From: Eutreptiella sp. 'Long Island Sound 2002'
Taxonomy: Eukaryota > Euglenozoa > Euglenophyceae > Eutreptiales > Eutreptiaceae
Direction of reading: 5' to 3'
Length of the DNA: 64,000 bases
Assembly (NCBI GenBank): GCA_964036045.1
Contig: OZ038378.1
Span: 159,410,576 to 159,474,575, forward strand
How positions within the stretch are numbered: position 1 is the first letter of the stretch; every line of letters starts with the position of its first letter. The position numbers and the translations under genes were made by a program. Under the pieces are notes generated by a model. The model had not been told where the DNA came from and did not search any database. It was given only the letters and a program-made list of their open reading frames with translations. Below, one piece after another: positions 50,134 to 62,265 of the stretch.

Positions 50134-51845
50134 TTTTCCCCACCTGTTTCCACTTGGTCCCACTTAGTCCCAATTTTCCCCAGTTTTCCCCACCCGTTTC
50201 CACTTGGTCCCACTTAGTCCCAATTTTCCTCAGTTTTCCCCACCTGTTTCCACTTGGTCCCACTTGGTCCCAATTTTCCCAGTTTTCCCCACCTGTTTCC
50301 ACTTGGTCCCACTTAGTCCCAATTTTTCCCAGTTTCCCCACTTGTTTCCACTTGGTCCCACTTGTCCCAATTTTTTCCTAGTTTTCCCCCCCTGTTTCTA
50401 CTTGGTCCAACTTAGTCACAATTTTTCCCAGGTATCCCCACCCGTGTCCACTTGGTCCCACTTGGCCCCAAATTTTTCCCACTTTTCCCCACCCGTTTCC
50501 ACTTCGCCCCACTTAGTCCCAATTTTTCCCAGTTTTCCCCACCTGTTTCCACTTGGTCCCACTTAGTCCCAATTTTTCCCAGTTTTCCCCACCTGTTTCC
50601 ACTTGGTCCCACTTAGTCCCAATTTTCCTAGTTTTCCCCACCTGTTTCCACTTGGTCCCACTTACTCCCATTTTCCCTAGTTTTCCCCACCCGTTTCCAC
50701 TTGGTCCCACTTAGTCCCAAGTTTTCCCAGTTTTGACCACCTGTTTCCACTTGGTCCCACTTAGTCCCAATTTTTCCCAGTTTTCCCCCACCTGTTTCCA
50801 CTTGGTGCCACTTAGTCCCAATTTTTCCCAGTTTTCCCCACCTGTTTCCACTTGGTCCCACTTAGTCCCCGTTTTTCCCAGTTTTCCCCACCTGTTTCCA
50901 CTGGTCCCACTTAGTCCCAATTTTCCCTACTTGTCCCCACCCGTTTCCACTTGGTCCCACTTAGTCCCAATTTTTCCCAGTTTTCCCCGCCTGTTTCCAC
51001 TTGGTGCCACTTAGTCCAATTTTTCCCAGTTTTCCCCACCTGTTTCCAACTTGGTCCCACTTAGTCCCGTTTTCCCAGTTTTCCCCACCTGTTTCCACTT
51101 GGTCCCACTTAGTCCCAATTTTTCCCAGTTTCCCCACCTGTTTCGACTTGGTCCCACTTGTCCAATTTTTTCCTAGTTTTCCCCCCTGTATCCACTTGGT
51201 CCAACTTAGTCACAATTTTTCCCAGGTTTCCCCACCTGTTTCCACTTGGTCCCACTTGGTCCCAAATTTTTCCCACTTTTCCCCACCCGTTTCCACTTCG
51301 CCCCACTTAGTCCCAATTTTTCCCAGTTTTCCCCACCTGTTTCCACTTGGTCCCACTTGGTCCCAATTTTCCCCAGCTTTCCCCACCTGTTTCCACTTGG
51401 TCCAACTTAGTCCCAATTTTTCCCAGTTTTTCCCCACCTGTTTCCACTTGGTCCCACTTAGTCCCAATTTTTCCCAGTTTTCCCCACCTGTTTCCACTTG
51501 GTCGGCTTAGTCCCATTTTCCCTAGTTTTGCCCACCTGTTTCCACTTGGTCCCACTTAGTCCCAATTTTTCCCAGTTTTCCCCACCCGTTTCCACTTGGT
51601 CCCACTTAGTCCCAATTTTCCCTAGTTTTGCCCACGTGTTTCCACTTGGTCCCACTTAGTCCCAATTTTTCCCAGTTTTCCCCACCTGTTTCCACTTGGT
51701 CCCACTTGGTCCCAATTTTCCCAGTTTTCCCCACCTGTTTCCACTTGGTCCCACTTAGTCCCAGTTTTTCCCAGTTTTCCCACCTGTTTCCACTTGGTCC
51801 CACTTGGTCCCAATTTTTCCCACTTTTCCCCACCTGTTTCCACTT

Positions 51846-52788
51846 CGCCCCACGTAGTCCCAATTTTTCCCAGTTTTCCCCACCTGTTTCCACTTGGTCC
51901 CACTTGGTCCCAATTTTCCCCAGCTTTCCCCACCTGTTTCCACTTGGTCCAACTTAGTCCCAATTTTTCCCAGTTTTCCCCACCTGTTTCCACTTGGTCC
52001 AACTTAGTCCCAATTTTTCCAAGTTTTCCCCACCCGTTTCTACTTGGTCCCACTTAGTCCCAATTTTCCCAGTTTTCCCCACCTGTTTCCACTTGGTCCC
52101 ACTCAGTCCCAATTTTTCCCAGTTTTCCCCACCTGTTTCCACTTGGTCCCACTTAGTCCCAATTTTTCCCTGTTTTCCCCACCTGTTTCGACTTGGTCCC
52201 ACTTAGTCCCAATTTTTCCCAGTTTTCCCACCTGTTTCCACCTGGTCCCACTTGGTCCCAATTTTTCCCAGTTTTCCCCACCTGTTTCCACTTGGTCCCA
52301 CTTAGTCCCAATTTTTCCTAGTTCCCCCCCCCTGTTTCCACTTGGTCCCACTCAGTCCCAATTTTTCCCAGTTTTCCCCACCTGTTTCCACTTGGTCCCA
52401 CTTAGTCCCAATTTTTCCCAGGTTTCCCACCTGTTTCCACCTGGTCCCACTTGGTCCCAATTCTTCCCAGTTTTCCCAACTGTTTCCACTTGGTCCCACT
52501 TAGTCCCAATTTTCCCCAGTTTTCCCCACCTGTTTCCACTTGGTCCCACTCAGTCCCAATTTTTCCTAGTTTCCCCCACCTGTTTCCACTTGGTCCCACT
52601 TAGTCCCAATTTTCCTCAGTTTTCCCACGTGTTTCCACTTGGTCCCACTTGGTCCCAATTTTCCCAGTTTTCCCCACCTGTTTCCACTTGGTCCCACTTA
52701 GTCCCAATTTTCCCAAGTTTTCCCACCTGTTTCCACCTGGTCCCACTTGGTCCCAATTTATCCCACTTTTCCCCACCTGTTTCCACTT
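51846..52788 (+). repeat. 943-bp higher-order repeat, copy 1
   Basis: Periods are measured between CACTTCGCCCC landmarks at 51846, 52789, 53733, 55026 and 55971. Ordered landmarks are CAACTTAGTCCC twice, TTCCAAG with CACCCG, GTCCCACTCAG, TTCCCTG with TTCGACTTGG, CACCTGGTCCC, a poly-C unit, TTCCTCAG with CACGTG or CAACGTG, a CCC-for-CCCC unit, and TTCCCAC. The period is 19 units less about seven single-base losses. An older copy starts at 51299 but is only 547 bp long. Confidence 0.83.
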
Positions 52789-53732
52789 CGCCCCACTTAG
52801 TCCCAATTTTTCCCAGTTTTCCCCACCTGTTTCCACTTGGTCCCACTTGGTCCCAATTTTCCCCAGCTTTCCCCTACCTGTTTCCACTTGGTCCCACTTA
52901 GTCCCAATTTTTCCCAGCTTTCCCACCTGTTTCCACTTGGTCCAACTTAGTCCCAATTTTTCCCAGTTTTCCCCACCTGTTTCCACTTGGTCCAACTTAG
53001 TCCCAATTTTTCCAAGTTTTCCCCACCCGTTTCCACTTGGTCCCACTTAGTCTCTATTTTCCCAGTTTTCCCCACCTGTTTCCACTTGGTCCCACTCAGT
53101 CCCAATTTTTCCCAGTTTTCCCCACCTGTTTCCACTTGGTCCCACTTAGTCCCAATTTTTCCCAGTTTTCCCCACCTGTTTCGACTTGGTCCACTTAGTC
53201 CCAATTTTTCCCAGTTTTCCCACCTGTTTCCACCTGGTCCCACTTGGTCCCAATTTTTCCCAGTTTTCCCCACCTGTTTCCACTTGGTCCCACTTGTCCC
53301 AATTTTTCCTAGTTCCCCCCCCCCTGTTTCCACTTGGTCCCACTCAGTCCCAATTTTTCCCAGTTTTCCCACCTGTTTCCACTTGGTCCCACTTAGTCCC
53401 AATTTTTCCCAGTTTTTCTCACCTGTTTCCACTTGGTCCCACTCAGTCCCAATTTTTCCCTGTTTTCCCCACCTGTTTCCACTTGGTCCCACTAAGTCCC
53501 AATTTTTCCCAGTTTTCCCCACCTGTTTCCACTTGGTCCCACTTAGTCCCAATTTTCCTCAGTTTTCCCAACGTGTTTCCACTTGGTCCCACTTGGTCCC
53601 AATTTTCCCAGTTTTCCCCACCTGTTTCCACTTGGTCCCACTTAGTCCCAGTTTTTCCCAGTTTTCCCACCTGTTTCCACCTGGTCCCACTTGGTCCCAA
53701 TTTTTCCCACTTTTCCCCACCTGTTTCCACTT
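52789..53732 (+). repeat. 943-bp higher-order repeat, copy 2 (944 bp)
   Basis: It keeps the same landmark order as copy 1 with single-base changes, including a 10-C poly-C tract at 53315 against nine at 52324. The longest open frames of the window (285 codons, 52044-52901 and 52987-53844) are at equivalent places in copies 1 and 2. They exist because the TAG of D4 is altered or skipped by one-base losses there. Confidence 0.82.
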
Positions 53733-55025
53733 CGCCCCACTTAGTCCCAATTTTTCCCAGTTTTCCCCACCTGTTTCCACTTGGTCCCACTTGGTCCCAA
53801 TTTTCCCCAGCTTTCCCCACCTGTTTCCACTTGGTCCAACTTAGTCCCAATTTTTCCCAGTTTTCCCCACCTGTTTCCACTTGGTCCCACTTAGTCCCAA
53901 TTTTTCCCAGTTTTCCCCACCTGTTTCCACTTGGTCCCACTTAGTCGCAATTTTTCCCTGTTTTCCCCACCTGTTTCGACTTGGTCCCACTTAGTCCCAA
54001 TTTTTCCCAGTTTTCCCACCTGTTTCCACCTGGTCCCACTTGGGCCCAATTTTTCCCAGTTTTCCCCACCTGTTTCCACTTGGTCCCACTTAGTCCCAAT
54101 TTTCCTCAGTTTTCCCCACGTGTTTCCACTTGGTCCAACTTAGTCCCAATTTTTCCCAGTTTTCCCCACCTGTTTCCACTTGGTCCACCTTAGTCCCAAT
54201 TTTTCCAAGTTTTCCCCACCCGTTTCCACTTGGTCCCACTTAGTCCCAATTTTCCCAGTTTTCCCCACGTGTTTCCACTTGGTCCCACTCAGTCCCAATT
54301 TTTCCCAGTTTTCCCCACCTGTTTCCACTTGGTCCCACTTAGTCGCAATTTTTCCCTGTTTTCCCCACCTGTTTCAACTTGGTCCCACTTAGTCCCAATT
54401 TTTCCCAGTTTTCCCCACCTGTTTCCACCTGGTCCCACTTGGCCCAATTTTTCCCAGTTTTCCCCACCTGTTTCCACTTGGTCCCACTTAGTCCCAATTT
54501 TCCTCAGTTTTCCCCACGTGTTTCCACTTGGTCCAACTTAGTCCCAATTTTTCCCAGTTTTCCCCACCTGTTTCCACTTGGTCCACCTAAGTCCCAATTT
54601 TTCCAAGTTTTCCCCACCCGTTTCCACTTGGTCCCACTTAGTCCCAATTTTCCCAGTTTTCCCCACCTGTTTCCACTTGGTCCCACTCAGTCCCAATTTT
54701 TCCCAGTTTTCCCCACCTGTTTCCACTTGGTCCCACTTAGTCGCAATTTTTCCCAATTTTCCCACCTGTTTCCACCTGGTCCCACTTGGGCCCAGTTTTT
54801 CCCAGTTTTCCCCACCTGTTTCCACTTGGTCCCACTTAGTCCCAATTTTCCTCAGTTTTCCCCACGTGTTTCCACTTGGTCCCACTTGATCCCAATTTTC
54901 CCAGTTTTCCCCACCTGTTTCCACTTGGTCCCACTTAGTCCCAGTTTTTCCAAGTTTTCCCACCTTTTTCCACCTGGTCCCACTTGGTCCCAATTTTTCC
55001 CACTTTTCCCCTCCTGTTTCCACTT
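53733..55025 (+). repeat. 943-bp higher-order repeat, copy 3 with 349-bp expansion
   Basis: This period is 1,293 bp. The run CCACCTTAG or CCACCTAAG, TTCCAAG with CACCCG, TCCCACTCAG, TTAGTCGC, CACCTGG with TTGGGCCC or TTGGCCC, and TTCCTCAG with CACGTG is present more than once (near 54180-54130 and 54580-54540 in equivalent units). This shows a seven-unit internal duplication. Confidence 0.78.
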
Positions 55026-55970
55026 CGCCCCACTTAGTCCCAATTTTTCCAAGTTTTCCCCACCTGTTTCCACTTGGTCCCACTTGGTCCCAATTTTACC
55101 CAGCTTTCCCCACCTGTTTCCACTTGGTCCAACTTAGTCCCAATTTTTCCCAGTTTTCCCCACCTGTTTCCACTTGGTCCAACTGAGTCCCAATTTTTCC
55201 AAGTTTTCCCCACCGGTTTCCACTTGGTCCCACTTAGTCCCAATTTTCCCAGTTTTCCCCACCTGTTTCCACTTGGTCCCACTTAGTCCCAATTTTTCCC
55301 TGTTTTCCCCACTTGTTTCGACTTGGTCCCACTTAGTCCCAATTTTTCCCAGTTTTCCCACCTGTTTCCACCTGGTTCCACTTGGTCCCAATTTTTCCTA
55401 GTTTTCCCCACCTGTTTCCACTTGGTCCCACTTGTCCCAATTTTTCCTAGTTTCCCCCCCCCTGCTTTCACTTGGTCCCACTCAGTCCCAATTTTTGCCA
55501 GTTTTCCCCACCTGTTTCCACTTGGTCCCCGTTAGTCCCAATTTTTCCCAGTTTTCCCACCTGTTTCCACCTGGTCCCACTTGGCCCCAATTTTCGCCAG
55601 TTTTCCCCACCTGTTTCCACCTGGTCCCACTTGGCCCCAATTTTTCCCAGTTTTCCCCACCTGTTTCCACTTGGTCCCACTCAGTCCCAATTTTTCCCAG
55701 TTTTCCCCACCTGTTTCCACTTGGTCCCACTTAGTCCCAATTTTTCCCAGTTTTCCCCACCTGTTTCCACTTGGTCCCACTTAGTCCCAATTTTCCTCAG
55801 TTTTCCCCACGTGTTTCCACTTGGTCCCACTTGGTCCCAATTTTCCCAGTTTTCCCCACCTGTTTCCACTTGGTCCCACTTAGTCCCAGTTTTTCCCAGT
55901 TTTCCCACCTGTTTCCACCTGGTCCCACTTGGTCCCAATTTTTCCCACTTTTCCCCACCTGTTTCCACTT
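55026..55970 (+). repeat. 943-bp higher-order repeat, copy 4 (945 bp)
   Basis: It returns to the normal period. It has a nine-C poly-C tract at 55454 and two consecutive CACCTGGTCCCACTTGGCCCC units. A partial fifth copy continues past 55971 to about 56520, where an 11-C tract (the longest in the window) begins at 56500. Confidence 0.8.
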
Positions 55971-57325
55971 CGCCCCACTTAGTCCCAATTTTTCCCAGTT
56001 TTCCCCACCTGTTTCCACTTGGTCCCACTTGGTCCCAATTTTCCCCAGCTTTCCCCACCTGTTTCCACTTGGTCCAACTTAGTCCCAATTTTTCCCAGTT
56101 TTCCCCACCTGTTTCCACTTGGTCCAACTTAGTCCCAATTTTTCCCAGTTTTCCCCACCTGTTTCCACTTGGTCCACCTTAGTCCCAATTTTTCCAAGTT
56201 TCGCCCACCCGTTTCCACTTGGTCCAACTTAGTCCCAATTTTCCCAGTTTTCCCCACCTGTTTCCACTTGGTCCCACTCAGTCCCAATTTTTCCCAGTTT
56301 TCCCCACCTGTTTCTACTTGGTCCCACTTAGTCCCAATTTTTCCTTGTTTTCCCCACCCTGTTTCGACTTGGTCCCACTTAGTCCCAATTTTTCCCAGTT
56401 TTCCCACCTGTTTCCACCTGGTCCCACTTGGGCCCAATTTTTCCCAGTTTTCCCCACCTGTTTCCACTTGGTCCCACTTGTCCCAATTTTTCCTAGTTTC
56501 CCCCCCCCCCTGTTTCCACTTGGTCACACTCAGTCCCAATTTTCGCCACTTTTCCCCACCTGTTTCCAACTGGTCCCACTTGGTCCCAATTTTTCCCAGT
56601 TTTCGCCACCTGTTTCCACTTGGTCCCACTTAGTCCCAATTTTTCCCAGTTTTCCCCACCTGTTTCCACTTGGTCCCACTTGGTCCCAATTTTTCCCAGT
56701 TTTCGCCACCTGTTTCCACTTGGTCCCACTTAGTCCCAATTTTTCCCAGTTTTCCCCAACTGTTTCCACTTGGTCCCACTTAGTCCCGGTTTTCCCAGTT
56801 TTCCCACCTGTTTCCACCTGGTCCCACTTGGTCCCAATTTTCCCCAGTTTCCCCCACCTGTTTCCACTTGGTCCCACTTGTCCCAATTTTTCCTAGTTTC
56901 CCCCCCTGTTTTTCACTTGGTCCAACTTAGTCCCAATTTCCCCCAGTTTTCCCCACCTATTTCCACTTGGTCCCACTTAGTCCCAATGTTTCCCAGTTTT
57001 CCCCACCTGTTTCCACTTGGTCCCACTTAGTCCCCGTTTTTCCCAGTTTTCCCCACCTGTTCCACTTGGTCCCACTTAGTCCCAATTTTCCCCAGTTTTC
57101 CCCAACTGTTTCCACTTGGCCCCACTTAGTCCCAATTTTTCCCAGTTTTCTCCACCTGTTTGCACTTGGTCCCACTTAGTCCCAATTTTTCCCAGGTTTC
57201 CCCACCTGTTTCGACTTGGTCCCACTTGGTCCCAATTTCTCCCAATTTTCCCCACCCGTTTCCACTTGGTCCCACTTAGTCCCAATTTTCCCCAGTTTTC
57301 CCCACCTGTTTCCACTTGGTCCCAC

Positions 57326-59027
57326 TTAGTCCCAATTTTTCCCATTTTTCCCCACCCGTTTCCACTTGGTCCCACTTGGTCCCAATTTATCCCAGTTTTC
57401 CCCACCTGTTTCCACTTGGTCCCACTTAGTCCCGATTTTTCCCAGTTTTCCCACCTGTTTCCACCTGGTCCCACTTGGTCCCAATTTTCCCCAGTTTTCC
57501 CCACCTGTTTCCACTTGGTCCCACTTGTCCCAATTTTTCCTAGTTTCCCCCCCCTGTTTGCACTTGGTCCAACTTAGTCCCAATTTCCCCCAGTTTTCCC
57601 CACCTATTTCCACTTGGTCCCACTTAGTCCCAATTTTTCCCAGTTTTCCCCACCTCTTTCGACTTGGTCCCACTTTGTCCAAATTTTTCCTAGTTTGCCC
57701 CACCTGTTTCCACTTGGTCCCACATAGTCCCGATTTCCCCCAAATTTCCCCACCTGTTTCCACTTGGTCCAAGTTAGTCCCAATTTTTGCCAGTTTTGAC
57801 CACCTGTTTCCACTTGGTCCCACTTAGTCCCGATTTTTCCCAGTTTTCCCCACCTGTTTCCACTTGGTCCCACTTGGTCCCAATTTTTCCCAGTTTTCCC
57901 CACCTGTTTCCACTTGGTCCCACTTAGTCCCCGTTTTTCCCAGTTTTCCCCACCTGTTTCCACTTGGTCCCACTTAGTCCCAAATTTTCCCAGTTTTCCC
58001 CACCTGTTTCCACTTGGTCCCACTTAGTCCCAATTTTCCCCAGTTTTCTCCACCTGTTTGCACTTGGTCACACTTAGTCCCAATTTTTCCCAGGTTTCCC
58101 CACCTGTTTCGACTTGGTCCCACTTGGTCCCAATTTTTCCCAGTTTTCCCCACGTGTTTCCACTTGGTCCCACTTAGTCCCAATTTTTCCCAGTTTTCCC
58201 CACCTGTTTCCACTTGGTCCCACTTAGTCCCAATTTTTCCCAGGTTTCCCCACCTGTTTCCACTTGGTCCCACCTAGTCCCAATTTCTCCCAATTTTCCC
58301 CACCCGTTTCCACTTGGTCCCACTTAGTCCCAATTTTCCCCAGTTTTCCCCACCTGTTTCCACTTGGTCCCACTTAGTCCCAATTTTTCCCAGTTTTCCC
58401 CACCTGTTTCCACTTGGTCCCACTTGGTCCCAATTTTCCCCAATTTTCCCCACCTGTTTCCACTTCGCCCCACTTAGTCCCAATTTTTCCCAGTTTTCCC
58501 CACCTGTTTCCACTTGGTCCAACTTAGTCCCACTTTTTCCCAGCTTTCCCCACCCGTTTCCACTTGGTCCCACTTAGTCCCAATTTTTCCCAGTTTTCCC
58601 CACCTGTTTCCACTTCGCCCCACTTAGTCCTAATTTTTCCCAGTTTTCCCCACCTGTTTCCACCTGGTCCAACTTAGTCCCAATTTTTCCAAGTTCTCCC
58701 CACCCGTTTCCACTTGGTCCCACTTAGTCCCAATTTTTCCCAGTTTTCCCCACCTGTTTCCACTTGGTCCCACTTAGTCCCAATTTTTCCCAGTTTTCCC
58801 CAGCTGTTTCCACTTGGTCCCACTTAGTCCCAATTTTTCCCGGGTTTCCCCACCTGTTTCCACTCGGTCCCACTTGGTCCCAATTTTTCCCACTTTTCCC
58901 CACCCGTTTCCACTTCGCCCCACTTAGTCCCAATTTTTCCCAGTTTTCCCCACCTGTTTCCACTTGGTCCCACTTGGTCCCAATTTTCCCCAGTTTTCCC
59001 CACCTGTTTCCACTTGGTCCAACTTAG
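57326..59027 (+). repeat. Large duplicated block near the right end, copy 1
   Basis: It matches 61764-63315 with an offset of 4,438 bp on the left, 4,338 bp in the middle (58014 to 62352) and 4,288 bp on the right (CACTTCGCCCC at 58466, 58616 and 58916 against 62754, 62904 and 63204). The first drop is the loss of two identifiable units, those with GTCCCCG and GTCCCAAATTTTCCC near 57930-57980. The second is the loss of one unit near 58430. Confidence 0.85.
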
Positions 59028-59719
59028 TCCCAATTTTTCCCAGTTTTCCCCACCTGTTTCCACTTGGTCCAACTTAGTCCCAATTTTTCCCAGTTTTCCC
59101 CACATGTTTCAACTGGTCCCACTCAGTCCCAATTTTTCCCAGTTTTCCCACCTGTTTCCACCTGGTCCCACTTGTCGCAATTTTTCCTAGTTTCCCCCCC
59201 CTGTTTCCACTTGGTCCCACTCAGTCACAATTTTTCCCAGTTTTCCCCACCTGTTTCCACTTGGTCCCACTTAGTCCCAATTTTTCCCAGTTTTCCCACC
59301 TGTTTCCACCTGGTCCCACTTGGTCCCAATTTTTCCCACGTTTCCCCACCTGTTTCCACTTGGTCCACCTCAGTCCCAATTTTTCCCAGTTTTCCCGACC
59401 TGTTTCCACTTGGTCCCACTTGGTCCCAATTTTCCCCAGCTTTCCCCACCTGTTTCCACTTGGTCTAACTTAGTCCCAATTTTTCCCAGTTTTCCCCACC
59501 TGTTTTCACTTGGTCCAACTTAGTCCCAATTTTTCCCAGTTTTCCCCACCTGTTTCCACTTGGTCCAACTTGGTCCCACTTTTTCCCAGCTTTCCCCACG
59601 CGTTTCCACTTGGTCCCACTTAGTCCCAATTTTTCCCAGTTTTCCCCACCTGTTTCCACCTGGTCCAACTTAGTCCCAATTTTTCCAAGTTTTCCCCACC
59701 CGTTTCCACTTGGTCCCAC

Positions 59720-60074
59720 TTAGTCCCAATTTTTCCCAGTTTTCCCCACCTGTTTCCACTTGGTCCCACTTAGTCCCAATTTTTCCCAGTTTTCCCCACC
59801 TGTTTCCACTTGGTCCCACTTAGTCCCAATTTTTCCCGGGTTTCCCCACCTGTTTCCACTCGGTCCCACTTGGTCCCAATTTTTCCCACTTTTCCCCACC
59901 CGTTTCCACTTCGCCCCACTTAGTCCCAATTTTTCCCAGTTTTCCCCACATGTTTCCACTTGGTCCCACTTGGTCCCAATTTTCCCCAGCTTTCCCCCAC
60001 CTGTTTCCACTTGGTCCAACTTAGTCCCAATTTTCCCCAGCTTTCCCCACCTGTTTCCACTTGGTCCAACTTAG
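59720..60074 (+). repeat. Copy of 58724-59027 at 996-bp offset
   Basis: It shares CCCGGGTTTCCCC followed by CACTCGGTCCC, then CACCCG and CACTTCGCCCC (58916 and 59912). The same run is present a third time near 63125-63210. An extra C (TTTCCCCCACC near 59997) lengthens this copy by one base. Confidence 0.78.
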
Positions 60075-60466
60075 TCCCAATTTTTCCCAGTTTTTCCCAC
60101 CTGTTTCCACTTGGTCCAACTTAGTCCCAATTTTTCCCAGTTTTCCCCACATGTTTCAACTGGTCCCACTCAGTCCCAATTTTTCCCAGTTTTCCCACCT
60201 GTTTCCACCTGGTCCCACTTGGTCCCAATTTTTCCCAGTTTTCCCCAACTGTTTCCACTTGGTCCCATTTGTCCCAATTTTTCCTAGTTTTCCCCCCCTG
60301 TTTCCACTTGGTCCCACTTAGTCCCAATTTTTCCCAGTTTTCCCACCTGTTTCCACCTGGTCCCACTTGGTCCCAATTTTTCCCACTTTTCCCCACCTGT
60401 TTCCACTTGGTCCCACTTAGTCCCAATTTTTCCCATTTTTCCCAACCTGTTTCCACTTGGTCCCAC

Positions 60467-62265
60467 TCAGTCCCAATTTTTCCCAGTTTTCCCCACCTGT
60501 TTCCACTTGGTCCCACTTAGTCCCAATTTTTCCCAGTTTTCCCCACCTGTTTCCAGTTGGTCCAACTTAGTCCCAATTTTTCCCAGTTTTCCCACCTGTT
60601 TCCACCTGGTCCCACTTGGTCCCAATTTTTCCCAGTTTTCCCCACCTGTTTCCACTTGGTCCCACTTGTCCCAATTTTTCCTAGTTTTCCCCCCCTGTTT
60701 CCACTTGGTCCAACTTAGTTCCAATTTTCGCCAGTTTTCCCCACCTATTTCCACTTGGTCCCACTTAGTCCCAATTTTCCCCAGTTTTCCCCACCTCTTT
60801 CGACTTGGTCCCACTTTGTCCCAATTTTTCCTAGTTTGACCCACCTGTTTCCACTTGGTCCCACATAGTCCCAATTTCCCCCAATTTTCCCCACCTGTTT
60901 CCACTTGGTCCAAGTTAGTCCCAATTTTTGCCAGTTTTGACCACCTGTTTCCACTTGGTCCCACTTAGTCCCAATTTTTCCCAGTTTTCCCCACCTGTTT
61001 CCACTTGGTCCCACTTAGTCCCCGTTTTTCCCAGTTTTCCCCACCTGTTTACACTTGGTCCCACTTAGTCCCAATTTTCCCCAGTTTTTCCCACCCGTTT
61101 CCACTTGGTCCCACTTAGTCCCAATTTTTCCCAGTTTTCCCCACCTTTTTGCCCTTGGTCCCAGGTAGTCCCAATTTTTCCCAGGTTTCCCCACCTGCTT
61201 CCACTTGGTCCCACTTGGTCCCAATTTTTCCCAGTTTTCCCCACCTGTTTCCACTTGGTCCCACTTAGTCCCATTTTTTCCCAGTTTTCCCCACCTGTTT
61301 CCACTTGGTCCACCTTAGTCCCAATTTTTCCAAGTTTTCCCCACCCGTTTCCACTTGGTCCCACTTAGTCCCAATTTTCCCAATTTTCCCCACCTGTTTC
61401 CACTTGGTCCCACTCAGTCCCAATTTTTCCCAGTTTTCCCCACCTGTTTCCACTGGGTCCCACTTGATCCCAATTTTTCCCTGTTTTCCCCACCTGTTTC
61501 GACTTGGTCCCACTTAGTCCCAATTTTTCCCAGTTTTCCCACCTGTTTCCATCTGGTCCCACTTGGGCCCAATTTTTCCCAGTTTTCCCCACCTGTTTCC
61601 ACTTGGTCCCACTTGTCCCAAGTTTTCCTAGTTTCCCCCCCCCCTGTTTCCACTTGGTCCCACTCAGTCCCAATTTTTCCCACTTTTCCCCACCTGTTTC
61701 CACCTGGTCCCACTTGGTCCCAATTTTTCCCAGTTTTCGCCACCTGTTTCCACTTGGTCCCACTTAGTCCCAATTTTTCCCAGTTTTCCCCACCTGTTTC
61801 CACTTGGTCCCACTCAGTCCCAATTTATCCCAGTTTTCCCCACTTGTTTCCACTTGGTCCCACTTAGTCCCGATTTTTCCCAGTTTTCCCACCTGTTTCC
61901 ACCTGGTCCCACTTGGTCCCAATTTTCCCCAGTTTTCCCCACCTGTTTCCACTTGGTCCCACTTGTCCCAATTTTTCCTAGTTTTCCCCCCCTGCTTGCA
62001 CTTGGTCCAACTTAGTCCCAATTTCCCCCAGTCTTCCCCACCTATTTCCACTTGGTCCCACTTAGTCCCAATTTTTCCCAGTTTTCCCCACCTCTTTCGA
62101 CTTGGTCCCACTTTGTCCAAATTTTTCCTAGTTTGCCCCACCTGTTTCCACTTGGTCCCACATAGTCCCGATTTCCCCCAATTTTCCCCACCGGTTTCCA
62201 CTTGGTCCAAGTTAGTCCCAATGTTTGCCAATTTTGACCACCTGTTTCCACTTGGTCCCACTTAG
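60467..62265 (+). repeat. Copies of the 57.3-57.8-kb segment at 3,141 and 4,438 bp
   Basis: The run with a seven- or eight-C tract, CCACCTATTTCC, CACCTCTTTCGACTTGG, CACTTTGTCC, TTCCTAGTTTG, CACATAGTCC and TTTTGACC occurs at 57540-57810, 60680-60950 and 61980-62245. The last two are 1,297 bp apart. The first and third share finer variants (GTCCCGATTTCCCCC, GTTTGCACTTGG) that the second lacks, so they are the closer pair. Confidence 0.8.

Larger units (their letters stand above)
10631..62239 (+). repeat. Dispersed marker unit TTTTGACCACCTG (26 copies counted)
   Basis: A diagnostic unit with TTTTGACC in place of TTTTCCCC, usually preceded by CCAAGTTAGTCCC and TTTTTGCCAG, starts at 10631, 15059, 17295, 19100, 21248, 21898, 22797, 24495, 26961, 31134, 32040, 32689, 33189, 33596, 34245, 34801, 35450, 36006, 37002, 38752, 40752, 43453, 50731, 57794, 60935 and 62232. 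I saw none in the first 10.6 kb. The regular gaps between them define most of the higher-order repeats. The copy at 50731 lacks the usual preceding unit. Confidence 0.85.

Noticed and set aside
52044-53844. Long open frames (up to 285 codons) on both strands, as possible proline-, phenylalanine- and serine-rich or glycine- and lysine-rich proteins
   Set aside because: They are direct translations of the satellite, overlap on both strands, mostly begin at TTG or GTG and end at the unit's own TAG or TAA. Neighbouring copies are disrupted by one-base losses, and there is no codon bias or domain. None is annotated as a gene.
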